Assembly: GCF_002848135.1 (NCBI RefSeq) | Contig: NZ_PKGB01000006.1 | Span: forward strand, 62,001-126,000 | DNA: 64,000 nt | Reading direction: 5' to 3' | Source: Hydrogenovibrio sp. SC-1 | Lineage (GTDB): Bacteria; Pseudomonadota; Gammaproteobacteria; Thiomicrospirales; Thiomicrospiraceae | Shown: piece after piece, positions 29,526-39,155 of the stretch | Layout: each line of letters begins with the position of its first letter | Position numbering within the stretch: the stretch's first letter is position 1 | Notes under the pieces: model-generated | Database searches by the model: none | Seen by the model: only the letters and a program-made list of their open reading frames with translations | Told to the model about the DNA's origin: nothing | Translations under genes and position numbers: made by a program

Positions 29526-31286
29526 TTAGTACACATCGCGCTGGTAGCGCTTTTGCTGAATCAAGTTTTGCAAATAGTCTTCGGCGGCTTCTTCATCCAT
29601 CTGCCCTTGTTCAGCAACGATTTTCAATAGTGTTGCATGGACATCTTTGGCCATTTTTGCTTGATCGCCACAAACATAAAAATAAGCACCAGATTCTAGC
29701 CAAGTAAAGATCTCTGTAGCGGCCTGAGAAAGACGGTGTTGCACATAGACTTTTTCAGCTTGATCACGAGAAAAGGCTAAACTGATTTTTTCCAGTGTGC
29801 CAGCTTTGACCCATTTTTGCCATTCCACTTGATACAGGAAGTCACTACTAAAATGTTGTTCGCCGAAAAATAACCAGCTTTTGCCATTAATTTGATTCGC
29901 TTCTCTGTCTTGCATAAAGGCTCTAAAGGGCGCTATTCCGGTGCCTGGCCCCACCATAATAATGGGTGCATCCGTTTTTTCAGGCAATTTGAAATTCGGA
30001 TTGGGCTTGATGCTCAATGAAACTTGATCACCTTCTTGCAGATGGGCTAGCGCATTAGAGCAAGTGCCGTAACGCGTGCGTCCATTCAATTCATAGACCA
30101 CTTGGCCAATGCATAGGTGCAATTCGTCTTCCACCAACGCCTGGCTGGAGGCTATTGAGTATTGACGCGAGCGTAATGGTAGCAACCAATCGACTAAATC
30201 TTGTGCTGTCAATACGCCTGCAGGTGAAGCAAGATTGAAAATATCGAGCACATCGCTTTGGTTTAAAGCAGTTTTATCTAATGGCGTATTGGCGACTAAG
30301 CTCGGCTGACCGACTTTTTCGGCATAAGCATCCAGTTGCTTAGTAGTGATGCAGCGTAATTGACGTTTGTGCGTTAGCGCTTGTTCTAATGAAAACTCTT
30401 CGCCATTTAAGGTGACCGTCTCAGAGGCACTCAATCCAGCTTGTCGAATCACACTGGCGACCAGCTCGGCATCGTTTTGGGTGCCAATGACGGCAATATC
30501 GCCTGCTTGATATTCAATACCTGAGCCATCAAGGTCTAGCTCTAAATGAAATACAGTTTTATTCGACGCTTCGTCCGTTAACGGGGTAATGGCAAGCACT
30601 TCCGCTGAATAGGGGTTGTTTTCCGACCAGACCTGGTTATTTTTAGAGGCAACGGGCGCTTGAGCAGTAGTGCTCGCGCCAGCTTCTTTTAGAAGGCTAT
30701 CCCTGACAGAAATGACCCATTCATCAACGAGTGGCTGAAACTCGACATCGGCTTCAACACGCGGTAATAGACGATTGGCACCGAGTTCTGCAAAGCGGTT
30801 ATCAAACTCTATCGCGGTTTGACAGAATTGGTCATAGCTACTGTCGCCTAAACCAAACACCGCATAGTTTAAGTCTGCTAGTTGGGGAGCCTTTGCTGCA
30901 AATAGCGATTTGTGAAAAGCGGCCGCCGTATCTGGGGGTTCGCCTTCACCATAGGTACTGCTGACCAAAATTAAGTGACTGATTTTAGTGAGCGCTTTGA
31001 CCTTAATGTCTGATACATTGCTGAGGGTGACAGTAATAGATTCGGCTTCTAAGGTGGCTTTCAACTGTTCTGCCACCTGTTGTGCATTACCGGTTTGGGT
31101 GGCCACTAAAATGGTTACGCTCGGTAAATTGACCGATTGATTGGTTGCAGTGATGGCAGATGTTACGGTTGAAGAAGCTTGTGATAGGCCATAGAAATAG
31201 CCACTTAACCACAATTGTTGTTCTGGTGAACTGTCTTGTCGAAGCGCTTCAAGGGTTTCAATTTGGGAGGTGTTAAACAGGTTCAT
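29526..31286 (-). CDS. cysJ: Sulfite reductase flavoprotein alpha subunit
   Basis: Transfers electrons from NADPH through FAD and FMN to CysI. The 586-residue protein has an N-terminal flavodoxin domain (SVTILVATQTGNAQQVA, SSTYGEGEPPDTA, FGLGDSSYDQFC), an FAD domain (RQYSIASS) and a C-terminal NADP-binding domain (MVGPGTGIAPFRAFMQDR, FYVCGDQAKMAKDV) ending in the aromatic-rich YQRDVY. It heads the minus-strand cys run, with a candidate operator about 90 bp upstream. Confidence 0.97.
   Translation of the reverse strand: MNLFNTSQIETLEALRQDSSPEQQLWLSGYFYGLSQASSTVTSAITATNQSVNLPSVTILVATQTGNAQQVAEQLKATLEAESITVTLSNVSDIKVKALTKISHLILVSSTYGEGEPPDTAAAFHKSLFAAKAPQLADLNYAVFGLGDSSYDQFCQTAIEFDNRFAELGANRLLPRVEADVEFQPLVDEWVISVRDSLLKEAGASTTAQAPVASKNNQVWSENNPYSAEVLAITPLTDEASNKTVFHLELDLDGSGIEYQAGDIAVIGTQNDAELVASVIRQAGLSASETVTLNGEEFSLEQALTHKRQLRCITTKQLDAYAEKVGQPSLVANTPLDKTALNQSDVLDIFNLASPAGVLTAQDLVDWLLPLRSRQYSIASSQALVEDELHLCIGQVVYELNGRTRYGTCSNALAHLQEGDQVSLSIKPNPNFKLPEKTDAPIIMVGPGTGIAPFRAFMQDREANQINGKSWLFFGEQHFSSDFLYQVEWQKWVKAGTLEKISLAFSRDQAEKVYVQHRLSQAATEIFTWLESGAYFYVCGDQAKMAKDVHATLLKIVAEQGQMDEEAAEDYLQNLIQQKRYQRDVY
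30627..30636. repeat. One-mismatch copy (CCAGACCTGG) of the iterated palindrome
   Basis: Inside cysJ, in the 14-bp context GACCAGACCTGGTT. One base from the consensus; may be chance. Confidence 0.3.
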
Positions 31287-31372
31287 AGGGGTCTCTTCTG
31301 TAAAGTCTTTGAAATATGGTCGAATTATAAAAAGTAAAATCTATTAATAAAAATGATTAAAAGTGATTTAAC

Positions 31373-31390
31373 TATCTATAAAATAGATAA
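31373..31390. promoter_or_regulatory. Candidate CysB-family operator, copy at cysJ
   Basis: TATCTATAAAATAGATAA holds a perfect 7-3-7 inverted repeat (TATCTAT / ATAGATA) 87 bp upstream of cysJ. It differs at one position from the motif in front of cysB. Confidence 0.5.
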
Positions 31391-31400
31391 TTACCTTGTT

Positions 31401-31432
31401 TTGCCCCCAACTCATAACTGGGTTGGGGCAAG
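31401..31432. other. Hairpin between cysG and cysJ
   Basis: TTGCCCC pairs with GGGGCAA, extended by AAC/GTT after a one-base bulge. It lies 4 bp past the cysG stop and may stabilise or end that transcript; there is no T-tract. Confidence 0.4.
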
Positions 31433-31436
31433 ATAA

Positions 31437-32840
31437 TCAGGCTGCCGATACTGTGCTGACTCTGGCCTTGATAACGTCACCGATCACGATCAGGGCTGGA
31501 GATTGCACGTTTTTTTCAAGAATGGTATCTGGAAAGTTTTGTAAATCCGTAATCCATACTTTTTGATTCGGACAGGTACCATTTTCAATCAAGGCAACGG
31601 GGGTGTCGGCTGCCATGTCTTTATCCAGAAGCCCAGTGCGAATTTTGGGCGCATTGTGTAGACCCATGTAAAACACCATAGTGTCTCCGGCATCGGCTAG
31701 GCGACCATAATCGACCTCCTCGAAGTCGCCTGCTTTTTTATGGCCTGTAATGAAGGAAACAGACTTGGCATAGTCACGGTGGGTGAGTGGGATACCAGAT
31801 GAAGCGGCACAGCCAACGGCAGCAGTAATCCCGGGGATAACAGTTGCGCGAATGCCTTGCTGTTGCAAGGTTGCCATTTCTTCTCCGCCGCGACCAAATA
31901 CATATGGGTCGCCCCCCTTTAAACGGGCAACTTTTAGGCCTTGCTTGGCGAGTTCAACCAGGCGTTGATTAATTTGCTCTTGGGGTAGCGTATGATTCCC
32001 ACGGCTTTTGCCGACAAAAATGCGTTCGGCTTCGCGCCGCGCTAGGTTAACAATTTCTGGGGCGACCAGCTTGTCATACACGACAACATCTGCTTGTTGT
32101 AAAAAACGCTGTGCTTTGAGGGTTAATAGCTCAGGATCGCCTGGTCCTGCGCCAATTAAATAGACTTCTCCGCGAGTTGTTATCGCTTGCTGGTTCTGTG
32201 CTGTTTGAGTGAGCTGTTGCTGAATCTGTTGTGCTGCACCGTCCAAATCACCTTGTAAGCTTTGTTCAATCAGGCTCGGGGTTAAGGTTTCTTCCCAGAA
32301 GTCTTTGCGTTTTTCGACTGTGGGTAAGCTGGCTTTAACCTTATCGCGAAATTGACCGAGTAGCTCTGTGATTCGACCAAATCCAGCAGGAATCAGTGCT
32401 TCCAGTCTAGCCTTAAGGATGCGTGCTAGCACAGGTGAGCGACCGCCAGTTGACAGAGCAATCGTGAGCGGTGCTCGGTCAATAATGGCGGGTAAAATAA
32501 AGCGACATAAATCGGTCTGGTCGGCGACATTAACTAAAATTCCAGCGGATTCTCCCCATTGATAAACAGCTTTATTGGTGTCACGGTCATCGGTGGCGGC
32601 GATAATCAATTTGGGCTTGGTAAGTGCGTTTAAGTCGACATCGGAAAAAGATTGCTCGATCCATTGACACTGGCCTTGTTCAATCAATCGTGCCATTTCG
32701 TCTTTAACGAGTGGCGCAATAACCGTGACGGTTGCACCGGCTTCGAGTAGTAAGCTAGCTTTACGTGCCGCGATGGTGCCGCCACCAATGACCCAGCAAA
32801 CTTGCTGTTGCAGTTTTATAAAAATCGGTAAGTAATCCAT
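31437..32840 (-). CDS. cysG: Siroheme synthase (trifunctional)
   Basis: Makes siroheme for CysI from uroporphyrinogen III. The N-terminal precorrin-2 dehydrogenase/ferrochelatase domain (to about 210) has the NAD-binding VIGGGTIAARKASLLLEAGA. The C-terminal methyltransferase (about 220-460) has VYLIGAGPGDPELLTLKA, RLKGGDPYVFGRGGEE and PVALIENGTCPNQ. AGG lies 9 bp before the ATG. It is separated from cysJ by 150 bp, so it may have its own promoter. Confidence 0.97.
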   Translation of the reverse strand: MDYLPIFIKLQQQVCWVIGGGTIAARKASLLLEAGATVTVIAPLVKDEMARLIEQGQCQWIEQSFSDVDLNALTKPKLIIAATDDRDTNKAVYQWGESAGILVNVADQTDLCRFILPAIIDRAPLTIALSTGGRSPVLARILKARLEALIPAGFGRITELLGQFRDKVKASLPTVEKRKDFWEETLTPSLIEQSLQGDLDGAAQQIQQQLTQTAQNQQAITTRGEVYLIGAGPGDPELLTLKAQRFLQQADVVVYDKLVAPEIVNLARREAERIFVGKSRGNHTLPQEQINQRLVELAKQGLKVARLKGGDPYVFGRGGEEMATLQQQGIRATVIPGITAAVGCAASSGIPLTHRDYAKSVSFITGHKKAGDFEEVDYGRLADAGDTMVFYMGLHNAPKIRTGLLDKDMAADTPVALIENGTCPNQKVWITDLQNFPDTILEKNVQSPALIVIGDVIKARVSTVSAA

Positions 32841-32882
32841 GATAAGTGCCTCGTAATTGTTGGCGCTATCATAGAAAAAAAG

Positions 32883-32905
32883 TTAAATCAAATAAAATGA
32901 TTTAA
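32883..32905. promoter_or_regulatory. A/T-rich inverted repeat upstream of cysG
   Basis: TTAAATCA and TGATTTAA flank a 7-bp centre (8-7-8, perfect), 43 bp before the cysG start. Likely operator, unrelated in sequence to the cysB/cysJ motif. Confidence 0.4.
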
Positions 32906-32951
32906 ATAGATTTATATATTAAATTTTGTGATATGCGAGAGGGGAATGAGG

Positions 32952-32987
32952 TTCTGCATCTGTTTAATGTGTTAAAGAGATGCAGAA
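32952..32987 (-). terminator. Hairpin after the cNMP-domain gene
   Basis: A perfect 10-bp stem (TTCTGCATCT / AGATGCAGAA) with a 16-nt loop, 14 bp past the stop at 33001. There is no T-tract, so termination is only presumed. Confidence 0.4.
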
Positions 32988-33000
32988 GGCATGATGGGGC

Positions 33001-33492
33001 TTAATGACGGCCGTAACCACGCATATAGTGTTCCATGTGAGATAGGTCGGTTGAAATTTTGCGAACCAGTTTATCTGTATTGCTAACCACATTTTCAACT
33101 AAATTCAACGCTAAGAAAGGGTGCTCAATTCTTAAACGGTCATACATATCGCGTTGAATTTCAAACAGCGTTAGTTCCTTGGTTGCCGCTTCCATTTTGA
33201 GCATTCTGTCTTTGCCATCAAAGAAAGAAATTTCACCGATAAAATAGCCAGGACCTTGGGTTCCGACCACCATTTCATCTGCGCCATCATAAGACACAAA
33301 GTTGACCTTGCCATCTAGAATCAAGAACATGGCATCACCCGGATCGCCTTTGTCGGCAATGGTCTCGCCTTTGGTATAGGATTTTTGATTGACAAAGTGA
33401 GTCAGGCTGTTGACTTCTTCACGTGTCAGTGACGTACAAATGTGGTGCTCTTGAAAGAAGTCATAGAGTTTTTCAGAGGTCATGTCTTGCAT
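33001..33492 (-). CDS. Stand-alone cyclic-nucleotide-binding domain protein
   Basis: A 163-residue protein that is almost only a CRP-type beta-roll: KGETIADKGDPGDAMFLILDGKVNFV and GPGYFIGEISFFDGKDRMLKMEAAT. There is no DNA-binding domain after it, only a short helical tail ending HMEHYMRGYGRH. TAAGGAGA precedes the ATG. Such proteins may act as allosteric adaptors; it lies downstream of the PAS-GGDEF-EAL gene on the same strand. Confidence 0.75.
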   Translation of the reverse strand: MQDMTSEKLYDFFQEHHICTSLTREEVNSLTHFVNQKSYTKGETIADKGDPGDAMFLILDGKVNFVSYDGADEMVVGTQGPGYFIGEISFFDGKDRMLKMEAATKELTLFEIQRDMYDRLRIEHPFLALNLVENVVSNTDKLVRKISTDLSHMEHYMRGYGRH

Positions 33493-33630
33493 TAAGTTCT
33501 CCTTAATGGAATTCGTTATTGTGCATTTAAGCGTTTCGAAATTTTTTTTATTGTATTGTATCTTTCTCGGCTTTGCACCCTTCTCATTTAAATCTTTTTT
33601 TGATTGTTGTCAAAATAGGGCAAAAAATAA

Positions 33631-33640
33631 CCAGGCATGG
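33631..33640. repeat. One-mismatch copy (CCAGGCATGG) of the iterated palindrome
   Basis: 3 bp beyond the stop codon of the PAS-GGDEF-EAL gene, within A-rich and T-rich flanks (aaaaaataa left, tcgttatt right). Confidence 0.35.
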
Positions 33641-33643
33641 TCG

Positions 33644-36130
33644 TTATTCGGCGAGTTTACTGAGGATTTCAGTCATGTCAAGAGATGAAATAGGTCGACT
33701 GTAGTAGTAGCCTTGATGTTGGTAGCATTGATGATTAATGAGGAAGGACTTTTGTTCAAGTGTTTCAACACCTTCGGCTATCACTGTCAAGCCAAGGCTC
33801 TCAGCCATCGCAATCATGGTTTTGGTAATGACTGCATCTTCTTCATCCTGAGGCAGATCTAAAATAAAAGATTTATCAATTTTCAATTTCGTGACAGGTA
33901 GTCGTTTTAAGTAAGCGAGAGAGGAATAACCTGTGCCAAAATCATCAATGGCAATATGAAAGCCAAACTGTTTCAGTTGTGTTAGTTTGAAATTCATTTT
34001 CTCTAGGTTTTCCATTAGGTTGCTTTCAGTAATTTCGAATTCAATCCATTCCGGTTTGCAGTTAGATTGCTTCAGGAGTTCGTCAAGTTTTTCGATAAAG
34101 TCATCTTGCTGGAGGTGCTTGACTGTTAAGTTCAGAGATAGCTTTGGTGGGTTAAGACCGAGATCGAACCAGTGTTTGAGCTGGTGTAGTGCCCCGCGCA
34201 TCACTTGTCGATCTAATTCGACAATGAGATTGGATTCTTCGGCAACTGGAATAAAAGCGATGGGTGGTAATAGTCCTTTGGTGGGATGTTGCCAGCGGAC
34301 CAAAGCTTCCATGCCAATTAGTTTTTCGGTTACTGCATGATATTGCGGTTGATAGTAAACTAAAAACTCTTGTTGATGTAGGGCTTGGCGAAGGCTGCTT
34401 TGCATGGCCATTTGCTCAAACGCTTTATTGCTGAGTTCTTCTGTATAAAACTGGAAGTTATTTCGACCTTCATCTTTGGCGCGATACATTGCAGCGTCAG
34501 CATATTTAAGGAGGTCTTCAGGGGTGTCGGCATCTTTTGGGTAGAGGCTCATCCCAATGCTGTTGGACAAAAGAAATGTATGACCTGTCACTTGGATGGG
34601 GTCATGGGTCGCATCCAATATCTTTTGTGCAAGGGTAACGGCATCTTGCGGGCTGTTAAGAGATTCTTGCAAAATAGTGAACTCATCCCCTCCCAGTCTA
34701 GCTAAGGTGTCTTCGGCTCGAATGGTACGGCGAATTCGGTTGGCAATGATTTTCAGTACTTCATCACCGATATCATGCCCGAGAGAATCATTGATCTTTT
34801 TGAACTGATCCAGGTCAATAAAATGCACAGCAAAAGCGGTTTGAGCACGTTTAGCTTTTTCGATGGCGTATTGTAAGCGGTTATTAAACAAAGTTCGGTT
34901 GGGTAACTGGGTTAATTCATCGTGATGCGCTTGATGTTTTAAGATTTCTGTTTGGTGTTTGAGCTGGATTTCTAAATTGCGACGTTCGGTAATGTCTTCA
35001 TAGGTACCGAGCATACCGACAATTTGTTGCTGACCGTTTTTCAAAGGCATTCTCGAAACTAGCCAAGTTTTTTCGGAGCCATCTTCATCAACATAACTTT
35101 CTTGTTGGGTGAGTGTTGATTGACCGGATTCAATAATGGCCATATCGGTTTGGAAGTAGTAATCGCCTTGGTCGTCTTGCCAAGGTAAATCATAATCGGT
35201 TTTGCCGATTAATTGCTGCTGAGATTCAAGTTGTGCATCCGATAGGAATAGTTGGTTCGCGCCTAAGTATTTGCCCGCTAAGTCTTTCCAGAAAATGCGA
35301 ACCGGAACGGTTTCCAATACATTTTCCATTAACTCTTTCTGTTGGGTTAATTGGGCTTCAATGTTTTTTAATTCTGAAATGTCTGTGTCAAATAACACCA
35401 CCGCATCCTGGCCCTGATAGGGTAGGTGCTGCAAAATGGCTTTAACAGGGTATCGACTGCCATTTTTGCGCTGGTGAATAGAGAGGTTGGTCACCGTTTT
35501 CTGGCTGCCTTCAAGCGCTTTCAGTTTTTCAACGTGCTCAAGGGTTAGATAAGGGTTGGTGTCCAGTACGGTGAGTTGCGTCAATTCTTCAAGCGTGTAG
35601 CCTAGGTTATTTAAAGCGCAGTCATTCGCATATAAATATCGTAGGTTATGGTAGTCAAAAATATAGATTTCCTGGTGGGCAATTTGCATTAAATGCGCCA
35701 ATTCTTGATATCGACGTTCCAGTTGTATCAGATGGGTAATGTCGCTGGAAATACCAACGGCTTTTATTGGGGTTTGATTTTCATCATATTCAATGTGGCC
35801 AACCAATTCGATAAATACTTCTGTGCCGTCTTCTCTAACCAATTTATGCGACAAATGTTGTTTTTGGCCTGTTTCAATGGCCGTTTTCAGTTTGCGCTGC
35901 ATTCGTTCGCGATCGGTCACTGAAAGGGAGTTGAGGAGATAGTCCAATGTTGGGGAGAAGGTGGCTGGGTCTTTGCCGTGCATTTTGTAGATTTCACTGG
36001 ACCAACTCAGCTTGCCGGTTGCAATATCCAGTTCCCATAGACCCACCTTGGCAAACTCCTGGAGTTGTATCAACCGTTTTTCTTGCTTTTGCAAGGTCGG
36101 TTCAGCTTGTTCAAGCGGGCGATGTGACAT
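33644..36130 (-). CDS. Multi-PAS GGDEF-EAL bifunctional c-di-GMP protein
   Basis: An 828-residue soluble protein. Three PAS/PAC-type domains (about 20-140, 140-260, 265-390: GKLSWSSEIYKMHG, FIELVGHIEYDENQTP, VPVRIFWKDLAGKYLGAN) precede GGDEF (about 395-560, TLARLGGDEFTILQ with RAED inhibitory site) and EAL (about 575-820, MEALVRWQHPT, DDFGTGYSSLAYL, AEGVET). Both catalytic motifs are intact, so it could make or degrade c-di-GMP depending on the signal. The ATG is used rather than an upstream in-frame TTG at 36145. Confidence 0.92.
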   Translation of the reverse strand: MSHRPLEQAEPTLQKQEKRLIQLQEFAKVGLWELDIATGKLSWSSEIYKMHGKDPATFSPTLDYLLNSLSVTDRERMQRKLKTAIETGQKQHLSHKLVREDGTEVFIELVGHIEYDENQTPIKAVGISSDITHLIQLERRYQELAHLMQIAHQEIYIFDYHNLRYLYANDCALNNLGYTLEELTQLTVLDTNPYLTLEHVEKLKALEGSQKTVTNLSIHQRKNGSRYPVKAILQHLPYQGQDAVVLFDTDISELKNIEAQLTQQKELMENVLETVPVRIFWKDLAGKYLGANQLFLSDAQLESQQQLIGKTDYDLPWQDDQGDYYFQTDMAIIESGQSTLTQQESYVDEDGSEKTWLVSRMPLKNGQQQIVGMLGTYEDITERRNLEIQLKHQTEILKHQAHHDELTQLPNRTLFNNRLQYAIEKAKRAQTAFAVHFIDLDQFKKINDSLGHDIGDEVLKIIANRIRRTIRAEDTLARLGGDEFTILQESLNSPQDAVTLAQKILDATHDPIQVTGHTFLLSNSIGMSLYPKDADTPEDLLKYADAAMYRAKDEGRNNFQFYTEELSNKAFEQMAMQSSLRQALHQQEFLVYYQPQYHAVTEKLIGMEALVRWQHPTKGLLPPIAFIPVAEESNLIVELDRQVMRGALHQLKHWFDLGLNPPKLSLNLTVKHLQQDDFIEKLDELLKQSNCKPEWIEFEITESNLMENLEKMNFKLTQLKQFGFHIAIDDFGTGYSSLAYLKRLPVTKLKIDKSFILDLPQDEEDAVITKTMIAMAESLGLTVIAEGVETLEQKSFLINHQCYQHQGYYYSRPISSLDMTEILSKLAE

Positions 36131-36245
36131 TACAGTTCTCAACAATAAATTGTTGGTCAGTATAGCGCAGGTTTTTTTAGAAAGGTATATTTCACAGGGA
36201 ATTGATGATAGAGATATTTTATTAGGATATTGGTTTGGTTTTGTA

Positions 36246-36400
36246 GGGGGTGGAGGGTTTGAAGGGTTTTAGAAGGGTAAAAAAACTCGCTTGAAATCCA
36301 AAACCGGATCGACAAAGCATTTTTAAAATAACTTTTACAAGCGAGTTAAAACAACATCATTTAAATAGCGAGTTAAAAAACTCATCATTATCTTAATGTG
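36246..36400. other. Structured gap upstream of mnmG: G-rich tract and gcgagtta repeats
   Basis: The 440-bp gap between the PAS-GGDEF-EAL gene and mnmG holds four G-runs (36246-36250, 36255-36257, 36264-36266, 36275-36277) that could form a G-quadruplex. AACTCGCTTG at 36284 is mirrored by CAAGCGAGTT at 36338. AGCGAGTTAAAA then recurs near 36367, making an imperfect tandem repeat of about 28 bp. No gene and no clear DnaA box was found. Confidence 0.5.
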
Positions 36401-36473
36401 GCTTGGGGTGTTGAATTGTGAAAGAAATGTGGAGGATGCGTTGGGTTATTCGAGACGCTTATCAAGGTGACCA

Positions 36474-36482
36474 TGATATAAT
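36474..36482 (+). promoter_or_regulatory. Extended -10 promoter of mnmG
   Basis: TGATATAAT (TGnTATAAT) with no good -35 lies 93 bp before the mnmG start. Confidence 0.45.
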
Positions 36483-36574
36483 GCGCTTTTGTGAAGCGAT
36501 TATGACCAAAATGGTTAGTTATGAGCTTCGCATAATTGAATTTGTTGCGTTTTTGACGCTTTTTAGGAAGGTTT

Positions 36575-38485
36575 ATGGAAACACGATTTACCCATTTTGA
36601 TGTCATTGTTGTCGGTGGTGGACACGCAGGCACCGAAGCGGCTTTGGCTTCAGCTAGAATGGGGGTTCGGACGCTGTTATTGACCGATAATATCGATACC
36701 TTGGGTCAAATGTCCTGTAATCCAGCGATTGGTGGTATTGGTAAAGGGCATCTGGTTAAAGAAGTGGATGCACTGGGCGGTGCTATGGCATTGGCGATTG
36801 ATGAGGCCGGAATACAATTTCGTACTTTGAATGCATCAAAGGGTCCTGCTGTGCGCGCAACACGCGCCCAAGCAGATCGAGTTTTGTACCGTCAGGCGAT
36901 TCGGACTCGATTAGAAAATCAGCCGTTTTTAACCTTGTTTCAGCAACCCGTTGAAGATTTGCTGGTTGAAGGTGAACATGTTATTGGTGTGAAGACACGC
37001 ATGGGGTTAAGTTTTTATGCGGCACAAGTGGTGTTGACAACGGGTACTTTTTTGGCTGGTCGCATTCATATCGGGTTGCAAAACTATGAAGGCGGGCGAG
37101 CAGGGGATGCGCCAGCAAACCGCTTGGCAGAAAAGTTGCGAGAATTGGCATTGCCTGTTGGTCGTTTGAAAACGGGAACGCCGCCGAGAATTGATGCGCG
37201 GTCGGTGAATTTTGATGCCATGCAATGTCAGCCAGGCGATACGCCTTTGCCCGTTTTCTCTTTTATGGGTAAGGTAGCGATGCACCCTCAGCAAATGCCT
37301 TGTTACATTACCTATACCAATGAGCAGACCCATGATTTTATTCGCGGAGCTTTAGATCAGTCGCCTATGTATTCGGATGCGGGTGAAATAAACAGTGTCG
37401 GACCGCGTTATTGCCCGTCAATTGAAGATAAGGTGATGCGTTTTAGTGAGCGCAACCAGCATCAGGTATTTATTGAGCCAGAAGGCTTAACGTCTAATGA
37501 ACTTTACCCTAATGGTATTTCGACCAGCTTGCCGTTTGAAACTCAGGTGCAGATCGTGCAGTCGATGAAGGGGATGGAAAATGCTCGTATTATGCGCCCT
37601 GGCTATGCCATCGAATATGACTATCTTGATCCGAGAGGATTGAATCCAACCTTAGAATCTCAAGCCATTCATGGCTTGTATTTTGCCGGGCAAATTAATG
37701 GTACAACTGGCTATGAAGAAGCGGCAGCACAGGGGCTGTTAGCGGGATTGAATGCCGGTCGTCGTGCGCAGGAGCTGCCGCAATGGTATCCTCGTCGAGA
37801 TGAAGCGTATATTGGGGTGATGGTCGATGACTTGATTACGCTGGGAACCTCTGAACCCTATCGAATGTTTACTTCGCGAGCAGAGTATCGACTCATGTTG
37901 CGGGAAGATAATGCTGACCAACGGTTGACGCCGATTGGGCGAGAATTGGGTGTGGTGGATGATGCACGTTGGCTGGCATTTGAATCAAAAATGGAAACCT
38001 TGCAGGCCGAAACCAGTCGGTTGAAACAAACCTGGATTTACCCGCAGCATGCGGATGCTAAAAAAGCGGAGGCCTTGATGGATCTGCCGCTCAGTAAAGA
38101 GCAGACGCTATTCGATTTATTAAAACGACCGAATGTACGATATGATGCGTTGGCAACGCTATCGATGTTCGGAGCGTCAGTCTCGGATGCCAAGGTGGTT
38201 GAACAAATTGAGATTGAAGCAAAATATATGGGGTATATTCTGCGTCAGCAAGAAGAAATTGATAAGTTAAAACGGGCTGAAAAAGTGTTGATTCCAGAAG
38301 GATTGGATTTGGACCAGATTTCAGGTTTGTCTAATGAAGTAAAGCAAAAGCTAAGAGATCATCGCCCTGCAACCTTAGGCATGGCCTCACGAATTTCAGG
38401 GGTGACGCCAGCAGCGATTTCATTACTGTTGATTTATATTAAGAAATGGCGCCAATCCAATAAAGTGACAGAGAAGACAAACTAA
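36575..38485 (+). CDS. mnmG: tRNA uridine 5-carboxymethylaminomethyl modification enzyme MnmG
   Basis: FAD-dependent partner of MnmE. The 636-residue protein has the FAD-binding [56 protein letters not shown] and the C-terminal [17 protein letters not shown] region with the helical tail. AGGAAGG precedes the ATG. It leads the run mnmG-rsmG-parA-parB. Confidence 0.98.
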   Translation: METRFTHFDVIVVGGGHAGTEAALASARMGVRTLLLTDNIDTLGQMSCNPAIGGIGKGHLVKEVDALGGAMALAIDEAGIQFRTLNASKGPAVRATRAQADRVLYRQAIRTRLENQPFLTLFQQPVEDLLVEGEHVIGVKTRMGLSFYAAQVVLTTGTFLAGRIHIGLQNYEGGRAGDAPANRLAEKLRELALPVGRLKTGTPPRIDARSVNFDAMQCQPGDTPLPVFSFMGKVAMHPQQMPCYITYTNEQTHDFIRGALDQSPMYSDAGEINSVGPRYCPSIEDKVMRFSERNQHQVFIEPEGLTSNELYPNGISTSLPFETQVQIVQSMKGMENARIMRPGYAIEYDYLDPRGLNPTLESQAIHGLYFAGQINGTTGYEEAAAQGLLAGLNAGRRAQELPQWYPRRDEAYIGVMVDDLITLGTSEPYRMFTSRAEYRLMLREDNADQRLTPIGRELGVVDDARWLAFESKMETLQAETSRLKQTWIYPQHADAKKAEALMDLPLSKEQTLFDLLKRPNVRYDALATLSMFGASVSDAKVVEQIEIEAKYMGYILRQQEEIDKLKRAEKVLIPEGLDLDQISGLSNEVKQKLRDHRPATLGMASRISGVTPAAISLLLIYIKKWRQSNKVTEKTN

Positions 38486-38486
38486 T

Positions 38487-39155
38487 ATGAATCGTCTTAA
38501 CTCTAATGTGACGCTGACTCAATCAGATTATTTGGATATCCTAGCACAGGTGTTTGAAGCGCTTAATTTACCTAAAAACAACCAGGCCTGGTTAAAATTG
38601 CTTGAGTATTTGGCGTTAATGCAAAAGTGGAACCGAGTTTATAACTTGACCGCTATTCGTGATGAAAAGGAAATGTTTGTAAAGCATTTGCTTGATAGTT
38701 TATGTGTGGCGCCTTATGTCTCGAGCAAACGATTAATCGATGTCGGAACGGGTGCAGGGTTGCCAGGGATTCCACTTGCCATTGTCTTTCCAGAGCGGCA
38801 GATTGATTTGCTCGATAGCAATAGTAAGAAAACCCGTTTTCTCATTCAAGCGAAAGCCGAATTAGGCTTGTCTAACGTTCAAGTGATACAGCAACGAGTA
38901 GAGCATTATGCGCCTGAAACTCTTTATGAAGGGGTGATCTCTCGCGCTTTCGCTTCACTTGATGATATGTTGAACTGGACACGACATTTGTTGACGTCGA
39001 ATGGAAGTTGGTGGGCAATGAAGGCGCAAAAAACGCAAGATGAGGTCGCACATCTGCCAGAGTTTGCTAAAATGTTGCAAGTTTTTAATCTGGATGTGCC
39101 TGGATTGTCAGCACAAAGAACCTTGATACAAATCGAAAATCATCAGGAAAGTTAA
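38487..39155 (+). CDS. rsmG: 16S rRNA (guanine-527-N7)-methyltransferase
   Basis: A 222-residue class I methyltransferase: KHLLDSL, IDVGTGAGLPGIPLAI (SAM site), LLDSNSKKTRFLI and SRAFASLDDML. It starts 1 bp after mnmG. The 14-bp palindrome AACCAGGCCTGGTT lies at codons 32-36 (NNQAWL). Confidence 0.97.
   Translation: MNRLNSNVTLTQSDYLDILAQVFEALNLPKNNQAWLKLLEYLALMQKWNRVYNLTAIRDEKEMFVKHLLDSLCVAPYVSSKRLIDVGTGAGLPGIPLAIVFPERQIDLLDSNSKKTRFLIQAKAELGLSNVQVIQQRVEHYAPETLYEGVISRAFASLDDMLNWTRHLLTSNGSWWAMKAQKTQDEVAHLPEFAKMLQVFNLDVPGLSAQRTLIQIENHQES
38582..38591. repeat. CCAGGCCTGG iterated palindrome, copy 5
   Basis: Exact copy in the full 14-bp form AACCAGGCCTGGTT, inside rsmG with A-rich left flank. 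Confidence 0.6.

Noticed and set aside
36146-36574. oriC next to mnmG
   Set aside because: No cluster of TTATCCACA-type DnaA boxes and no dnaA nearby; the TGTGGAGGA and TTATCAAGG matches are too poor.
36418-36633. Short open frames on both strands upstream of mnmG
   Set aside because: They overlap the mnmG promoter and start region, lack ribosome sites and have no recognisable protein features.
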